Shown here piece by piece: positions 12,538-23,204 of a DNA stretch of 64,000 nt. Position numbers and translations under genes: made by a program. The stretch comes from Tulasnella sp. 424 (lineage: Eukaryota; Basidiomycota; Agaricomycetes; Cantharellales; Tulasnellaceae). Numbering within the stretch: the first letter of the stretch is position 1; every line of letters starts with the position of its first letter. Location: NCBI GenBank assembly GCA_019633425.1, contig WSUB01000119.1:62001-126000 (forward strand), written 5' to 3'. The notes below the pieces were generated by a model. That model ran no database searches. It was not told where the DNA came from and worked only from the letters and a program-made list of their open reading frames with translations.

Positions 12538-12699
12538 ATTCGACGAGGTTCAAGGAGGGAAGATGTTGTCGAAAACGAAAACAACTTCGGAATTCCTGGG
12601 AATCTCAGCCACGCCAAACACTACCAACCAATCCCGACCAACGAATTGGTGGTTTGCTTCCGCTATTCATCTTTTGCACCTCACCGTCGACATACAAAT

Positions 12700-13442
12700 A
12701 TGTCCTCAAATTTGGATGGCATGGATTATCCAACAGAAGACTTGGACACCACCCCAGCAAATCTACTCAATCCCAAGACTTCCGCAACTCTCACTGTGCG
12801 GGTGATCAAGTCCTTCGAATTCCGGACGACCAAGTCCATGGTCCTCCATGACTTGAACTTGGAGGAAACTACTGTAGGGCAGCTGAAGGACCTCGTACGA
12901 CAAGGTATCTCTCCTTCATTTTCCTTTGAGCGACGCGATGAGCAAAATGACAGGGGCTGACTCTAATGTGGTCCTTGCGGCTCTATGAGCGGGTCTTTAG
13001 CTATCAAGGCTCAAGGTGCTTGGAAACCGTATCGAAATGTTGAACTAGACACGGTCAAGCTTTACACTGTAGCCCATGGAGCAAAGGTAAGTCCGTCTTA
13101 CGTCTCCTGGTCGGTGGACACCGCTCTCGTCGCTGACAACACTGTCTGCATGGTCTTAGACAACGAACCTTATCATCAACCTAGAGAACGACGAGACAAT
13201 GATATGGTCTGACGATTCGGCCACCCTTGCGACTCTTGGCGCTGGTAAGAGAAGCGAAACTCTTCGAGTCCTGAAGTGAGAGGTTTATGGGTCTATCCTT
13301 CAGAAAACGAAACGGAGGTCAGCATCTTCAACAAGAAGGTTTACGACGAATTCAAGCAGAAACCAGAGGTACTAGCGAGCCCATTCACTCTTGCCTTAAA
13401 CCGCTAACGAACCTTTTCCTTGATTAGACCAAGTGGGATTGA
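12700..13442 (+). CDS. UPF0538 (C2orf76-like) conserved protein
   Basis: The ATG at 12700 begins MSSNLDGMDYPTEDLDTT. ATLTVRVIKSFEFRTTKSMV and LHDLNLEETTVGQLKDLV follow, a ubiquitin-like beta-grasp opening seen in the UPF0538/C2orf76 family. Four introns separate AIKAQGAWKPYRNVELDTVK, TTNLIINLENDETMIW, and a C-terminal part reading TEVSIFNKKVYDEFKQKPE then TKWD before the TGA at 13440-13442. The C-terminal FNKKxYDEFKxxPxTKW matches the family ending. The biochemical role of the family is unknown. The gene is head-to-head with MZM1 and tail-to-tail with DnaJ copy 1. Confidence 0.82.
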
Positions 13443-13788
13443 GTCAAACACCCAGCTCGCGGACTCCTAAACCACCCACGAATAATGGACCTCACTCATT
13501 CGCAGTAATTTGAACCAACAATCAACGGGAAGCATAAAACCGAAAACAATGCATTTTTAAAATATAACACTTTCGTCTAATGCGATATTAAGTTCGACGA
13601 ACGATGGGGGTGGTAAAAACTCGAGGGAAGGAGCGTTTTCAAGGTGTCGAAAATGCGTGCTATATATGATGCCGAGGGATGCAAAGGAAAGGAGAATAAA
13701 CGGGCAGCGTACACACCGAAACGTGATCAAGAAGAGAGGGAAACGCAGTAAGAAAGCGGCACCACCGGAACCTGCGGAGGCATGCGTT

Positions 13789-15470
13789 TTACTGCTGTGC
13801 GCACTGAACGCGCGGCTCTCCTCCTTCCTCATCGTCGTCCATGTCCTCTCCGCTTGCCTTTCCAGCGCGCGTCTGCTGCTTGGCGTCCAAATCCGTCATA
13901 TCAACTTCCTCGACCATGACGTTAGGCGCGAACGTCTGAACGGGGGCTCGCGGTGGTAGAGCCTTTTCGAGTTCCGGAACGACCGCAGGGTCGATAGAGT
14001 CGGGGAATTTGACGTTGCACCGAACGAAGAGGTCTCCCAATTCGTGGTGCCGTTGAGATGGCATTCCTTGTCCACGAATGACTTTTAAGGCACCTATAAG
14101 TCAAGTCGCGAAATGATTAGTACCTAGTGGGAAGCAAAGAGGCCTCGCAGTGACATACCGTGCTTGATGACCTCTCCGGGTACTAAATTGATCATAAGGG
14201 CTCGGTCGTCCAAATGTTGGATGGCAAACTGGCCTCCAGCCAAAGCCGTCAAGAGGTCGATCTCGGCGTCGTACCAAAGATCGTTGCCTTCTCTCCTGAA
14301 CCTTGGGTGCTGCTTCTCTTCTACGACGATCACCACATCTCCAGGAATTGTATCTGGTGCTTGATCACTCTCTCCAGGGAAGTTGATAGTCTGGCCGCCC
14401 TTCATGCCCTTGTCGATGTGAACCTCCAGGAACTTCTTCTCCGACACGACCTTTTTGCCGTTGCATTGCTTGCACCGTCCTTTGGGATCAATCTGCTCGC
14501 CAGTGCCGTCGCAATCGTTGCAAGGTTGTTGCATCTGCTGAATCATAGGCCCCAGCTGACGCATGACGACCCGGGCACCGCGACCGTTGCAAGTGACGCA
14601 CTTCTTGACAGCGCCTTCCTTGCCACCTTTACCATTGCACTTGGAGCAGATGACGTGCTTTGTCAATGCGAGTTTTGTAGTCTTGCCCTTATAGAGGTCC
14701 TCCAGGGTGACGTGAACGCGGTGAACGAGATCTTTGCCCTTCCGAGGACCCGAAGGTCGTCCACCACCACCAAAGAAGCCTCCAGGACCGCCACCACCGA
14801 AGAGATGGGAGAAGAGGTCTTGTGGATCCATTCCGCCGCCCATACCAGGTCCGCCACCTTCTAAGCCAGCTTCACCGAAGCGGTCATATCTGAGGAAAGC
14901 AAAACGGGCCTAGTAAGTGTCTGTTTGGGAGCTACCAAATGACTCTCAGCGGGAGACCAGAGCGTGAATCGTTATGCCGAGCGCCCAGACGGGGCCTTCG
15001 ATGCTGCCGAAGGGGTCGGCCACGTTCAGGTGGAAAAAGCGCCGAAAACACGCGCGCGATCTCCTTCAGAGAAAATTACGACTCGTTCCACGCCGAATTG
15101 GTTCCGCTGAGAGTCATTGACTTGCACAACGAGATGGTTTAGACGTACGCATCGCGTGTTCGTTGTTCGGAGAGAACTTCGTAACTGGCAAGGAAACGCG
15201 GTCAGTCAGACTCAGGTCGGTCTGCAAGCGTGCTGCACAGGCAGAAGGACTCACGCCCTACTGATATCCTTGAACTTGTCGGGGTCGCCACCTTTGTCTG
15301 GGTGGTGTTGTAGTGCTCTGCAATATCGTTCATGAATAAGCCCAGTTCACAAAGGACGGACCGAACGCGCGTCGGGCGACTCACTGCTTGCGGAAAGCCT
15401 TCTTGAGGTCAGCATCATTGGCTGTGGGAGCCACACCCAATAGATCGTAGAACTTGGTTTCTTTGACCAT
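13789..15470 (-). CDS. Type I J-domain co-chaperone (DNAJA/YDJ1), copy 1
   Basis: This is an Hsp40 that delivers clients to cytosolic Hsp70 and stimulates its ATPase. The ATG at 15470 starts MVKETKFYDLLGVAPTANDA. The J-domain HPD motif (ALQHHPDKGGDPDKFKDIS) is in exon 2 and YEVLSEQRTRDA in exon 3. A Gly/Phe-rich linker (FSHLFGGGGPGGFFGGGG) follows. The zinc-binding domain has four CxxCxGxG-type repeats (CSKCNGKG, CVTCNGRG, CNDCDGTG, CKQCNGKK), then the substrate-binding beta domains. The protein ends CAQQ, a CAAX farnesylation motif as in Ydj1, implying membrane tethering. The last intron is at about 14085-14155. The upstream region holds a CCAAT box missing from copy 2. Copy 2 lies at 21497-23204. 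Confidence 0.95.
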
Positions 15471-16562
15471 GTTGATGAGAAGTAGTAAGTAAGGCTGTGG
15501 AAGTTGCGGGTGATGGGCTGGAGTGAAATTGACGGTATCTAGATTGGTCTAAATGGGAATAGTCGAGGTTGCGACTGGTATTGAGGTGCTCGTCGTCGTC
15601 GGAAGAGGGAGGAGGGTAAAAATGTTAAAGACCAGGAAAGCCGATGAACTAGTGTCTAATAAGAGATGCTTTGGGCTGACAGAGGGCGGTGGTTGATGTG
15701 TATTGGTCAATGGAATGCTGTAGAACCCGCTGGAACCTCGAGATGGAAAATCTCGCGCGTTGCACTGCTTTGACTTTGTTTGGCCCACCCAGCCTCCTCC
15801 CACTTGAACACTGAGGCTTTTAGATCGTTCTCGAGTGACTCAAACAGGGAACCCTGCAATGTACAACAGATTTATTTGAGCGCTTTGTCCAGGCTGTCTC
15901 CTGTTTAACGCCTCGTGTTGCTCGGTCTAGCCCTGCGCTTGTTCCTTGGTCCTCGACCATTCATGCAGCCGGACGCGTGGCTGAGTTACTCTGGTCGAAC
16001 TTGGTCAATTCAGGCTATATTTTGGATGCGAAAAGATTCGAATCGAAAGATGAGCTTTTGCCGAGACAGCCGCCCAGAACCTTCCTTCGCTTCACCGGAT
16101 CACCAGAAGCCACAAGATTGATCCAGCTTCCCTTCCTTAGACAATAGATAGAAGGCAAAGCGACGCGTAATGGGCGCTACTGGAAGGCATGGAGCGCTGA
16201 GGCATATACAGCTGAAGCCCTCTGTCTGCTTTATGACGGTCGTTTCGATCAGATGGCGCCCAACTCGCAGGACGTTGCTTTGCGCGTCTGAGCTTGTACA
16301 TTTGTTTGTGCGTGACAAGTTGCAACGCTCGAGCTGGTTGGGTGGATGTAATTCACCACGGTCGTTCGCGCCCACATTTTTTCAGGTTTGCTGAGACGGA
16401 TATAGGTTGACTGATGTCACACCGTCTGGGCTTATGTGAGCGTAACAGCGGTAATTACCACGCGTGGCATGCAGGAGCTTCAAGTTGTACGTGACACACC
16501 TTTCCCGCATACGCCCATTTATCTATATTCTATACTCCTTATCGTCATTGAAAGCTCGGACC
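15471..16562. other. Intergenic spacer between DnaJ copy 1 and F-box gene 1, duplicated at 23205-24210
   Basis: No gene is seen. The right part, from about 15835 (ctgcaatgtacaacagattt near 15855), is repeated at about 23459 upstream of F-box gene 3. Together with the flanking genes it marks a duplicated DnaJ + spacer + F-box block. Short segments around 16190-16330 (tttatgacggtcgtttcgat) recur near 18800 and 23840. A stretch at 15699-15815 has no counterpart in the second copy. Confidence 0.7.
15699..15815 (-). promoter_or_regulatory. DnaJ copy 1 promoter segment with CCAAT box, absent from copy 2
   Basis: The segment lies about 230-345 bp upstream of the DnaJ copy 1 ATG. It carries an inverted CCAAT box (attgg at 15702-15706, CCAAT on the gene strand) and nearby GAA-containing pentamers (agaac, ggaac). 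The pentamers could be part of a heat-shock element, but their spacing is imperfect. In copy 2 the flanking sequences ggtggatg and gcttttag are directly joined near 23430. Function is inferred only. Confidence 0.4.
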
Positions 16563-18307
16563 ATGGATAAAACTCATTCGACAACGCCAACCAAGTATTT
16601 TTCGGACCAACTTGTCACGGGCTCGTTATCGGCAGCCGCCGTGGGCCTTCCGGAAGCAGTCACTCTTTGGTAAGAGCTGCGTGAATTATACAAACCTTTT
16701 AGCCGACTGGGATATTCATTTCTATCTCTAGGAACAGTGGCGAGGCCTGTTTAGCAGAACATCAGGTCCGGAGTGCCGACGCACCTACAGATTCGTCGAC
16801 TGCGCTTGTTCTCGATCAAGCCACCACCACCGATGCACAGCATCAGCTGCCATCTTCCATCGAAAACATCCCCGTAGAGGTATTTCAAGGCATCATGTGG
16901 GAGGTCATGCAGGAGGTCGTGCAGGAGTGGTCATCCGTCAAGGGCTATTACGCCGATATTACTCGAATACGGCTGGTTTGCAGGGCGTGGACGGGCATCT
17001 TGGAGGGAATGCCCGAAGTATGGGCTAGGCTTTCTCCGTGCATGGATGAGAGGTTTCTTGACCTAGCTCTTTCAAGGTCCGTTCACTGTCCCTTGGTCAT
17101 CAAAGGCCGGTTCCTCTCCTCGCCCGCCTTAGACAAATTACTCCTGCACATCTACCGATGGAAGGACCTGGACATAATGGTGTATGAACCCGACGTTCTG
17201 GACCGCATTGCGGTGCTTTCCGTTCCACTCCTGGAGAAATTAGGGCTTCATCTTGGATGCTCCCCTCGGGCGATCCTGTTCAACGGTTCGGCCCCGAAGT
17301 TGGAAATCGTACATATCTCCAGTTACGGGATCCAGTGGGCCACCTCTGCACTTTCAAACCTTCGGGAGCTCGTTCTCCTATACATCAGCGAAGGCGCTCC
17401 GGACGTTGATACGTTCCTCGAACTCCTTTCTCACTCACCCCGGCTCACTCGACTCCAAGTCTGGCAAACCCACCTCATCCGCTCACCTTCACCCCAAACT
17501 CGTGTCTCCCTATCGCACCTCGAGTATCTGGAGCTCGATGATCTGGGCCATGGCGTTGTGAAGCAACTAGTCGAATCCATCGACGTGCCGACCTCAACGA
17601 GGTGCTTGTTCGGCATCGCACTCAACGACCTGGAGACCTCCCTATATGAACAGCTGGAGCCGATCGGCCTAAGACTTTCAAACTTAGCAAATGTCTCGAG
17701 AGGAACAAGGTCGACCCTCACCCTCAATTTTCAGATAGGGGAGCTGGGGGATTTTAAGGTGTCCTACGAAGGAGATGCTGACCAACATGGGAAATTGACC
17801 ACCTACGGCGAATTGACCACCGACGACGAGACACGGCCTCAAATCAGACTCAAAATCTTTGAATACTTCGCCCGTCGACTTGGCCGGACCGAACCCGATC
17901 CTTTGCCCCCAATCCTACACATCATCATGCTCGGATACGGAGACTCTGACGAGAGCGACTCGAAGATTCTTGGAAAGCTCTGCATGCACCTCCCAAACAC
18001 GGACGAAATTCAGTTCGAGGACCCAAGCCCTCTGAGCATGGAAAACGCGCTCAACGCGCTATTCCCATCGGACCTTTCCTCGCGTCTCTTCCCCCGCCTT
18101 TCCACCCTCACGATTCGGGACGCGGAGGACGAGACGTGGGCAGATTGGCTGCTAAAGAGGCAAGAGCGACAGGACAAACAAGGAGGAGTGGACCCTTTGC
18201 CTCTGACAACGCTCAAGATTGAAGGCGGAAGCCTCAGTGCGGAGAAAGTGGAAGGGTTAAGGAAGTTGGTCCCCAACGTGGATCTTGATGGTGTTGAGGT
18301 CGCGTGA
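16563..18307 (+). CDS. F-box/leucine-rich protein, family copy 1
   Basis: Exon 1 (16563-16669) starts MDKTHSTTPTKYFSDQLV. A 62-nt intron (16670-16731) joins in frame to exon 2 (16732-18307), giving 560 residues. The F-box is at about residues 90-140: LPSSIENIPVEVFQGIMWEV, then DITRIRLVCRAWTGILEGMP and EVWARLSPCMDERFLDLALS. The rest is a leucine-rich fold. F-box proteins of this build recruit substrates to SCF ubiquitin ligases through Skp1; the substrate here is unknown. Relative to copy 2 it carries a short in-frame repeat (LTTYGELTTDDE) near 17797-17830. A 49-nt intron-like segment sits 14 nt after the stop. The copy is intact and nearly identical to copy 2. Confidence 0.85.
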
Positions 18308-19143
18308 CCGGATTAAAAATGGTAAGGTTTTGCCAAGCCCCCACGCTTACCCTGCTCTTCTAACCTGCAGATAGCTGGTCACAGATCAAGTACACAGCAA
18401 CGTTTGGAAGGGGAGAAGGCTCAACATTGAGTGTCTCACGAAGGGGTCGACGTAGTGCATGATCGTGGCACGGCCGCACGGGTCCTTTCGGTAACAATCG
18501 AGCAGCTCGTACCCTATGGGTCCTATGACAATGTCAGCATGGTATCCTAATGCCTTAGCGCTGGAGTGGTTTATTCGCCACTGCTCCTTTTGCAGCGGTT
18601 GGGTCGTGGCTGACATTGTGTGTGTATAAATGTTGATATTGTGTTATTTGAAAGGGATACTAGGTAATAATCCCCCTATGAGCTGGTTTGTGAGGTTCCT
18701 GAACCGCTGTATCGTCGGTATCTTCAGCCGCATGTCCCACTAATCCCCTTCCTCAGATGGCGTGGAAGCCTGGTGTCGTTCGGGCTCGCGGTGCACAAAG
18801 CTGTAGCGCTCTGTCGGTTTTATGATGGCCGCTTCGATGAGATGGCGCACAACTCGCAAGTGGTTGCCTTGTGCGTCTGCGGTTGGGATTGCCCCCTCGT
18901 ATCTCACCACGGACGTTCGTGTCCACATATTTTCAATCTTCCAAACGTTTTGTATAGCTAGTTTTGCTGAGAAATAGTCGAACGGTATGTAACATCGCTC
19001 ATCTTAGGACGGATGTCACTCCGTCTGTGCTTATGCGAGCGTAACAGCGGTAATTATCACGCTTAACCGGCAGTAGCTTGTCCGCCATACACCGCTCGAG
19101 TTTGTCCTTTCTCGCATACACCCATTTATTCTATACTCGAACC
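18308..19143. repeat. Repeated spacer unit of the F-box cluster (first copy)
   Basis: The segment after F-box gene 1 (agctggtcacagatcaag near 18372) recurs after F-box genes 2, 3 and 5 (near 20937, 26006 and 30365). A second segment at about 18680-18790 (tgaaccgctgtatcgtcggt) recurs at about 21235-21342, 26285-26405 and 30655-30785. These spacers therefore travelled with the F-box genes during tandem duplication. No convincing gene is seen. Confidence 0.75.
18322..18370 (+). other. Predicted 49-nt 3' UTR intron of F-box gene 1
   Basis: The segment has a GTAAGG donor, a TTCTAAC branch-like site and a CTGCAG acceptor, starting 14 nt after the stop codon. Equivalent 49-nt segments with intact signals are at 20885-20933, 25955-26003 and 30316-30364. 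Splicing is predicted and unproven. Confidence 0.5.
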
Positions 19144-20870
19144 ATGGATAAAACCCACTCGACAACGCTAACCAAGTGCCGTCTAGACCAGCTTGACACG
19201 AACTCGTTATCGGCAGCCGCCGTGGGCCTTCCGGAAGCAGTCACTCTTTGGTAAGAGCTACGGGAATTGTACAAGCCTTTGAGCCGACTGGGATATTCAT
19301 TTCTATCTCTAGGAACAGTGGCGAGGCTTGTTCAACAGAACATCAGGTCCGGAGTACGGACACACCTGCAGATTCGTCGACTGCGTTTGTTATTGATCAA
19401 GCCACCACAACCGATGCACAGCATCAGCTGCCATCTTCCATCGAAAACATCCCCGTAGAGCTATTTCAAGGCATCGTGTGGGAAGTCATGCAGGAGGTCA
19501 TGCAGGAGTCGTCATCCGTCGAGAGCTATTACACCGATATTACTCGAATGCGGCTGGTTTGCAGGGGGTGGACCGGTATCTTGGAGGGAATGCCCGAAGT
19601 ATGGGCTAGGCTTTCTCCGTGCATGGACGAGAGGCTTCTTGACCTAGCTCTTTCAAGGTCCGTTCACTGTCCCTTGGTCATCAAAGGCCGGTTCCTCTCC
19701 TCGCCCGCCCTAGACAAATTACTCCTGCACATCTACCGATGGAAGGACCTGGACATGACGGTGTATGAACCCGACGCTCTGGACCGCATTGCGGTGCTTT
19801 CCGTTCCACTCCTGGAGAAATTACGGCTTCATCTTGGATGCTCCCCTGGGGCGATCCTGTTCAACGGTTTGGCCCCGAAGTTGCAAATCGTACATATCTC
19901 CAATTACGGGATCCAGTGGGCCACCTCTGCACTTTCAAACCTTCGGGAGCTTGTTCTCGTACACATCAGAAAAGGCGCTCCGGACGTTGACACGTTCCTC
20001 GAACTCCTTTCTCACTCACCCCGGCTCACTCGACTTGAAGTCTGGAAAACCCACCTCATCCGTTCACCTTCACCCCAAACTCGTGTCTCCCTATTGCACC
20101 TCGAGTCTCTGGAGCTCGGTGATCTGGGCCAAGGCGATGGGAAGCAACTAGTCGAGTCCATCGACGTCCCAACCTCAACGAGGTGCTTGTTCGGCATCGC
20201 ACTCAACGACCTGGAGACCTCCCTATATGAGCAGCTGGAACCGATCGGCCTAAGACTTACAAAATTAGCAAATGTCTCGAGAGGAACAAGGTCGACCTTC
20301 ACCCTCACGTTACAGATAGGGGGGCTGTGGGATTTTAAGGTGTCCTACGAAGGAGATGCTGACCAACTGGGGACATTGACCACCTACGGCGAGGCACGGC
20401 CTCAAATGAGACTCGAAATCTTTGAATACTTCGCCCGTCGACTTAGCCGGGCCGAACCCAATCCTTTGCCTCCAATCCTACACATCATTAAGCTCGGATA
20501 CGGACGGACTGACCAGAGCGACTCGAAGCTTCTTGGAAAGCTATACAAGCACCTCCCAAACACGGACGAAATTCAGTTCGAGGACCCAAGTCCTCTGAGC
20601 ATGGAAGAAGCGCTCAACGCGCTATTCTCATCGGACCCTTCCTCGCATCTCTTCCCCTTCCTTTCCACCCTCACGATTCGGGACGCGGAGCACGAGACGT
20701 GGGCAGATTGGCTGCTAACTAGGCAAAAGCGACAGGACAAACAAGGAGGAGTGGATCCTTTGCCTCTGAAAACACTCAAGATTGAGGTCGGAAGCCTCAG
20801 TGCGGAGAAAGTGGAAGGGTTAAGGAAGTTGGTCCCGAACGTGGTTCTTGATGGTGTTGAGGTCGAGTGA
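19144..20870 (+). CDS. F-box/leucine-rich protein, family copy 2
   Basis: Exon 1 (19144-19250) starts MDKTHSTTLTKCRLDQLD. A 62-nt intron leads to exon 2 (19313-20870), giving 554 residues. The F-box region reads LPSSIENIPVELFQGIVWEV and MRLVCRGWTGILEGMPEVW. It is the closest relative of copy 1: most differences are single substitutions, with loss of the short LTT repeat. Both flanks are also duplicated, so copies 1 and 2 form a tandem duplication of about 2.5 kb. The reading frame is intact. By fold it is a probable SCF substrate receptor; the target cannot be read from sequence. Confidence 0.85.
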
Positions 20871-21342
20871 CCGAATTAAAAAAGGTGAGGTTCTGCTACG
20901 CCCCCACGCTTAGCTTGCCCTTCTAACCTGCAGATAGCTGGTCACAGATCAGGTACACAGCAACGTTTGGAAGGGGGAAGGCTCAACATTGAGTGTCTCA
21001 CGAAGGGTCGACGTAGTGCACAATCGTGGCACGGGTTCTTTCGGTAACAATCGAGCAGCTCGTACCCTATGGGTCCTATAACAATGTCAGCATGGTATCC
21101 TAATGCCTTAGCGCTGGAGTGGTTTATTCGCCACTGCTCTTTTTGTAGCGGTTGGGTCGTGGCTGACCTTGTGTGTGTATAAATAAATGTTGATATTGTG
21201 TTATTTTGAAAGGGATACTAGGCAATAACACCCCCATGAGCTGGTTTGTGAGGTACCTGAACCGCTGTAACGTCGGTATCTTCAGCCGCATGTCCCACCA
21301 ATCCCCTTCCTCAGATGGCGTGGAAGCCTGGTGTCGTTCGGG
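20871..21342. repeat. Repeated spacer unit of the F-box cluster (second copy)
   Basis: This holds the predicted 49-nt 3' UTR intron (20885-20933), the downstream repeat shared with genes 1, 3 and 5, and the upstream repeat at about 21235-21342. The upstream repeat stops abruptly at gtgtcgttcggg, where it runs into an F-box gene fragment instead of the normal leader of the next F-box gene. Confidence 0.7.
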
Positions 21343-21486
21343 CGAGAACGACTTCAAGCTTCTTGCACGACTATACAATCACCCTCCAGACAGGGACGAA
21401 ATTTAAATCGAGGATACAAGCCCTCGCGACATGGAAAATGCGCTATTCCCATCCAGCCCTTCCTCGCGTCTCTTCCCCCCTACGGA
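21343..21486 (+). pseudogene. F-box gene fragment at a duplication breakpoint
   Basis: The sequence matches codons near residues 430-480 of the F-box family: GENDFKLLARLYNHPPDRDE, then a stop in place of Q, then IEDTSPRDMENALFPSSPS. In F-box gene 3 the corresponding part is at about 25575-25720. The left end is fused to the family spacer and the right end to the DnaJ copy 2 tail about 10 bp from its stop codon. It is a non-functional remnant that records a recombination junction. Confidence 0.8.
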
Positions 21487-21496
21487 TGCGTGTATT

Positions 21497-23204
21497 TTAC
21501 TGCTGCGCGCACTGAACGCCCGGCGCTCCTCCTTCCTCATCGTCGTCCCTGCCCTCTCCGCTTGCCTTTCCTGCGCGAGTCTGCTGTTGGGCGTCCAAAT
21601 CTGTCATATCAACCTCCTCGACCATAATGTTAGGCGCGAACGTCTGGACGGGGGCTCGCGATGGTAGAGCCTTTTCGAGCTCCGGAACGACTGCAGGGTC
21701 GATAGAGTCGGGGAATTTGACGTTGCACCGAACGAAGAGGTCTCCCAATTCGTGGTGCCGTTGAGACGGCATTCCTTGTCCACGAATGACTTTTACGGCA
21801 CCTGAGTCAAGTCGGGAAAAGATTAGTACTGAGTGTGAAGCGAAGAGGGCTTGGAGGAACATACTGTGCTTGATGACCTCTCCGGGCACTAGATTGATTA
21901 GAAGGGCTCGGTCGTCCAGATGTTGGATGGCAAACTGGCCTCCACCCAAAGCCGTCAAGAGGTCAATCTCGGCGTCATACCAAAGATCGTTGCCTTCTCT
22001 CCTGAACCTTGGGTGCTGCTTCTCTTCTACAACAACCACCACATCTCCAGGAATCGTGTCTGGTGCCTGATCACTCTCTCCAGGGAAGTTGATGGTCTGA
22101 CCGCCCTTCATGCCCTTATCGATGTGAACCTCCAGGAACTTATTCTCCGACACGACTTTTTTACCGCTGCATTGCTTGCACCGCCTTTTAGGATCGATAA
22201 TCTCGCCAGTCCCGTCGCAATCGTGGCAAGGTTGCTGTATCTGCTGGAGCATGGGACCGATCTGACGGATGACGACCCGGATACCGCGACCGTTGCAAGT
22301 GACGCACTTCCTGACGGCGCCTTCACTGCCACCTTTTCCATTGCACTTGGAGCAGATGACTTGCTTCTTCAATGCAAGTTTTGTGGTCTTGCCTTTGTAG
22401 AGATCTTCCAAAGTGACGTCAACACGGTGAACGAGATCTTTGCCCTTCCGAGGACCCGAAGGTCGTCCACCACCACCAAATAAGCCGCCAGGACCACCAC
22501 CAAAGAAGCCGCCAGGACCACCACCACCAAAGAGGTGAGAGAAAAGGTCCTGTGGATCCATTCCGCCACCCATACCGGGTCCGCCACCTTCTAAGCCAGC
22601 TTCACCAAAGCGGTCATACCTGAGGAAAGGAAAACGGGACGAGTAAGCATCCGCTTGGGAACTACCAAATGACTCTCAGCGGAGACCAGAGCGTGAATCG
22701 TTATGCCGAGCGCCCAGACGGGCCTTCGATGCTGCCGTCGCCTGCCGAGCGGTCGCCACGTTCAGGTGAAAAAAAAAGCGCCGAAGGCATGCGCCCAATC
22801 TCCTTCAGAGAAAATTACGGCTCGTTCCACGCCGAATTCGTTCCGCTTAGAGTCATTGACTTGCACAGCGAGATGGTTAAAACGCACACGTCGCGTGTTC
22901 GTTGTTCGGAGAGAACTTCGTAACTGCAAGGAAACGCAACTGTCAGACCTCAGGTCGTTCTGCCAGCGTGCTGCACGAGCAGGACTCACGCTCTGCTGAT
23001 ATCCTTGAACTTGTCGGGGTCGCCACCTTTGTCTGGGTGGTGTTGTAGAGCTCTGCAATATCGTTCATGAGTAAGCCAGCTCACGAAAGACCGACTGAAC
23101 GAGCGCCAGGCGACTCACTGCTTGCGGAAAGCCTTCTTGAGATCAGTATCACTGGCTGTTGGAGCCACATCCAATAAATCGTAGAACTTGGTTTCTTTGA
23201 CCAT
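21497..23204 (-). CDS. Type I J-domain co-chaperone (DNAJA/YDJ1), copy 2
   Basis: This is a complete duplicate of the gene at 13789-15470, with the same five-exon layout. The ATG at 23204 starts MVKETKFYDLLDVAPTASDT. The HPD motif, YEVLSEQRTRDV, a slightly longer Gly/Phe linker with an extra GGGPGGLFGGG block, four zinc-binding CxxCxGxG-type repeats and the C-terminal CAQQ farnesylation box are all kept. The last intron (about 21802-21864) is 63 nt with no in-frame stop, so its retention would insert 21 residues. The 3' flank was replaced by an F-box fragment, and the promoter lacks a segment of about 116 bp present upstream of copy 1. The coding sequence appears intact, so expression rather than protein function has probably diverged. 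Confidence 0.93.

Noticed and set aside
13657..13959. Plus-strand ORF overlapping the DnaJ copy 1 tail (with a parallel one at 21431-21667)
   Set aside because: It is the antisense shadow of the conserved DnaJ C-terminus; its apparent conservation follows from the duplication.
14214..14864. Long plus-strand ORF antisense to DnaJ zinc-binding exons (and 21920-22483 in copy 2)
   Set aside because: It is a mirror of Cys/Gly-rich codons, with no start context or family resemblance.
15720..15760. Heat-shock element upstream of DnaJ copy 1
   Set aside because: GAA pentamers are present but not in alternating 5-bp register, so a true HSE is not supported; it is kept only as a note in the promoter entry.
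18386..18616. Minus-strand ORF beginning MSATTQPLQKEQW in the spacer after F-box gene 1
   Set aside because: The homologous spacers after genes 2, 3 and 5 lack the ATG and have frame-breaking indels, so there is no sign of selection on the frame.
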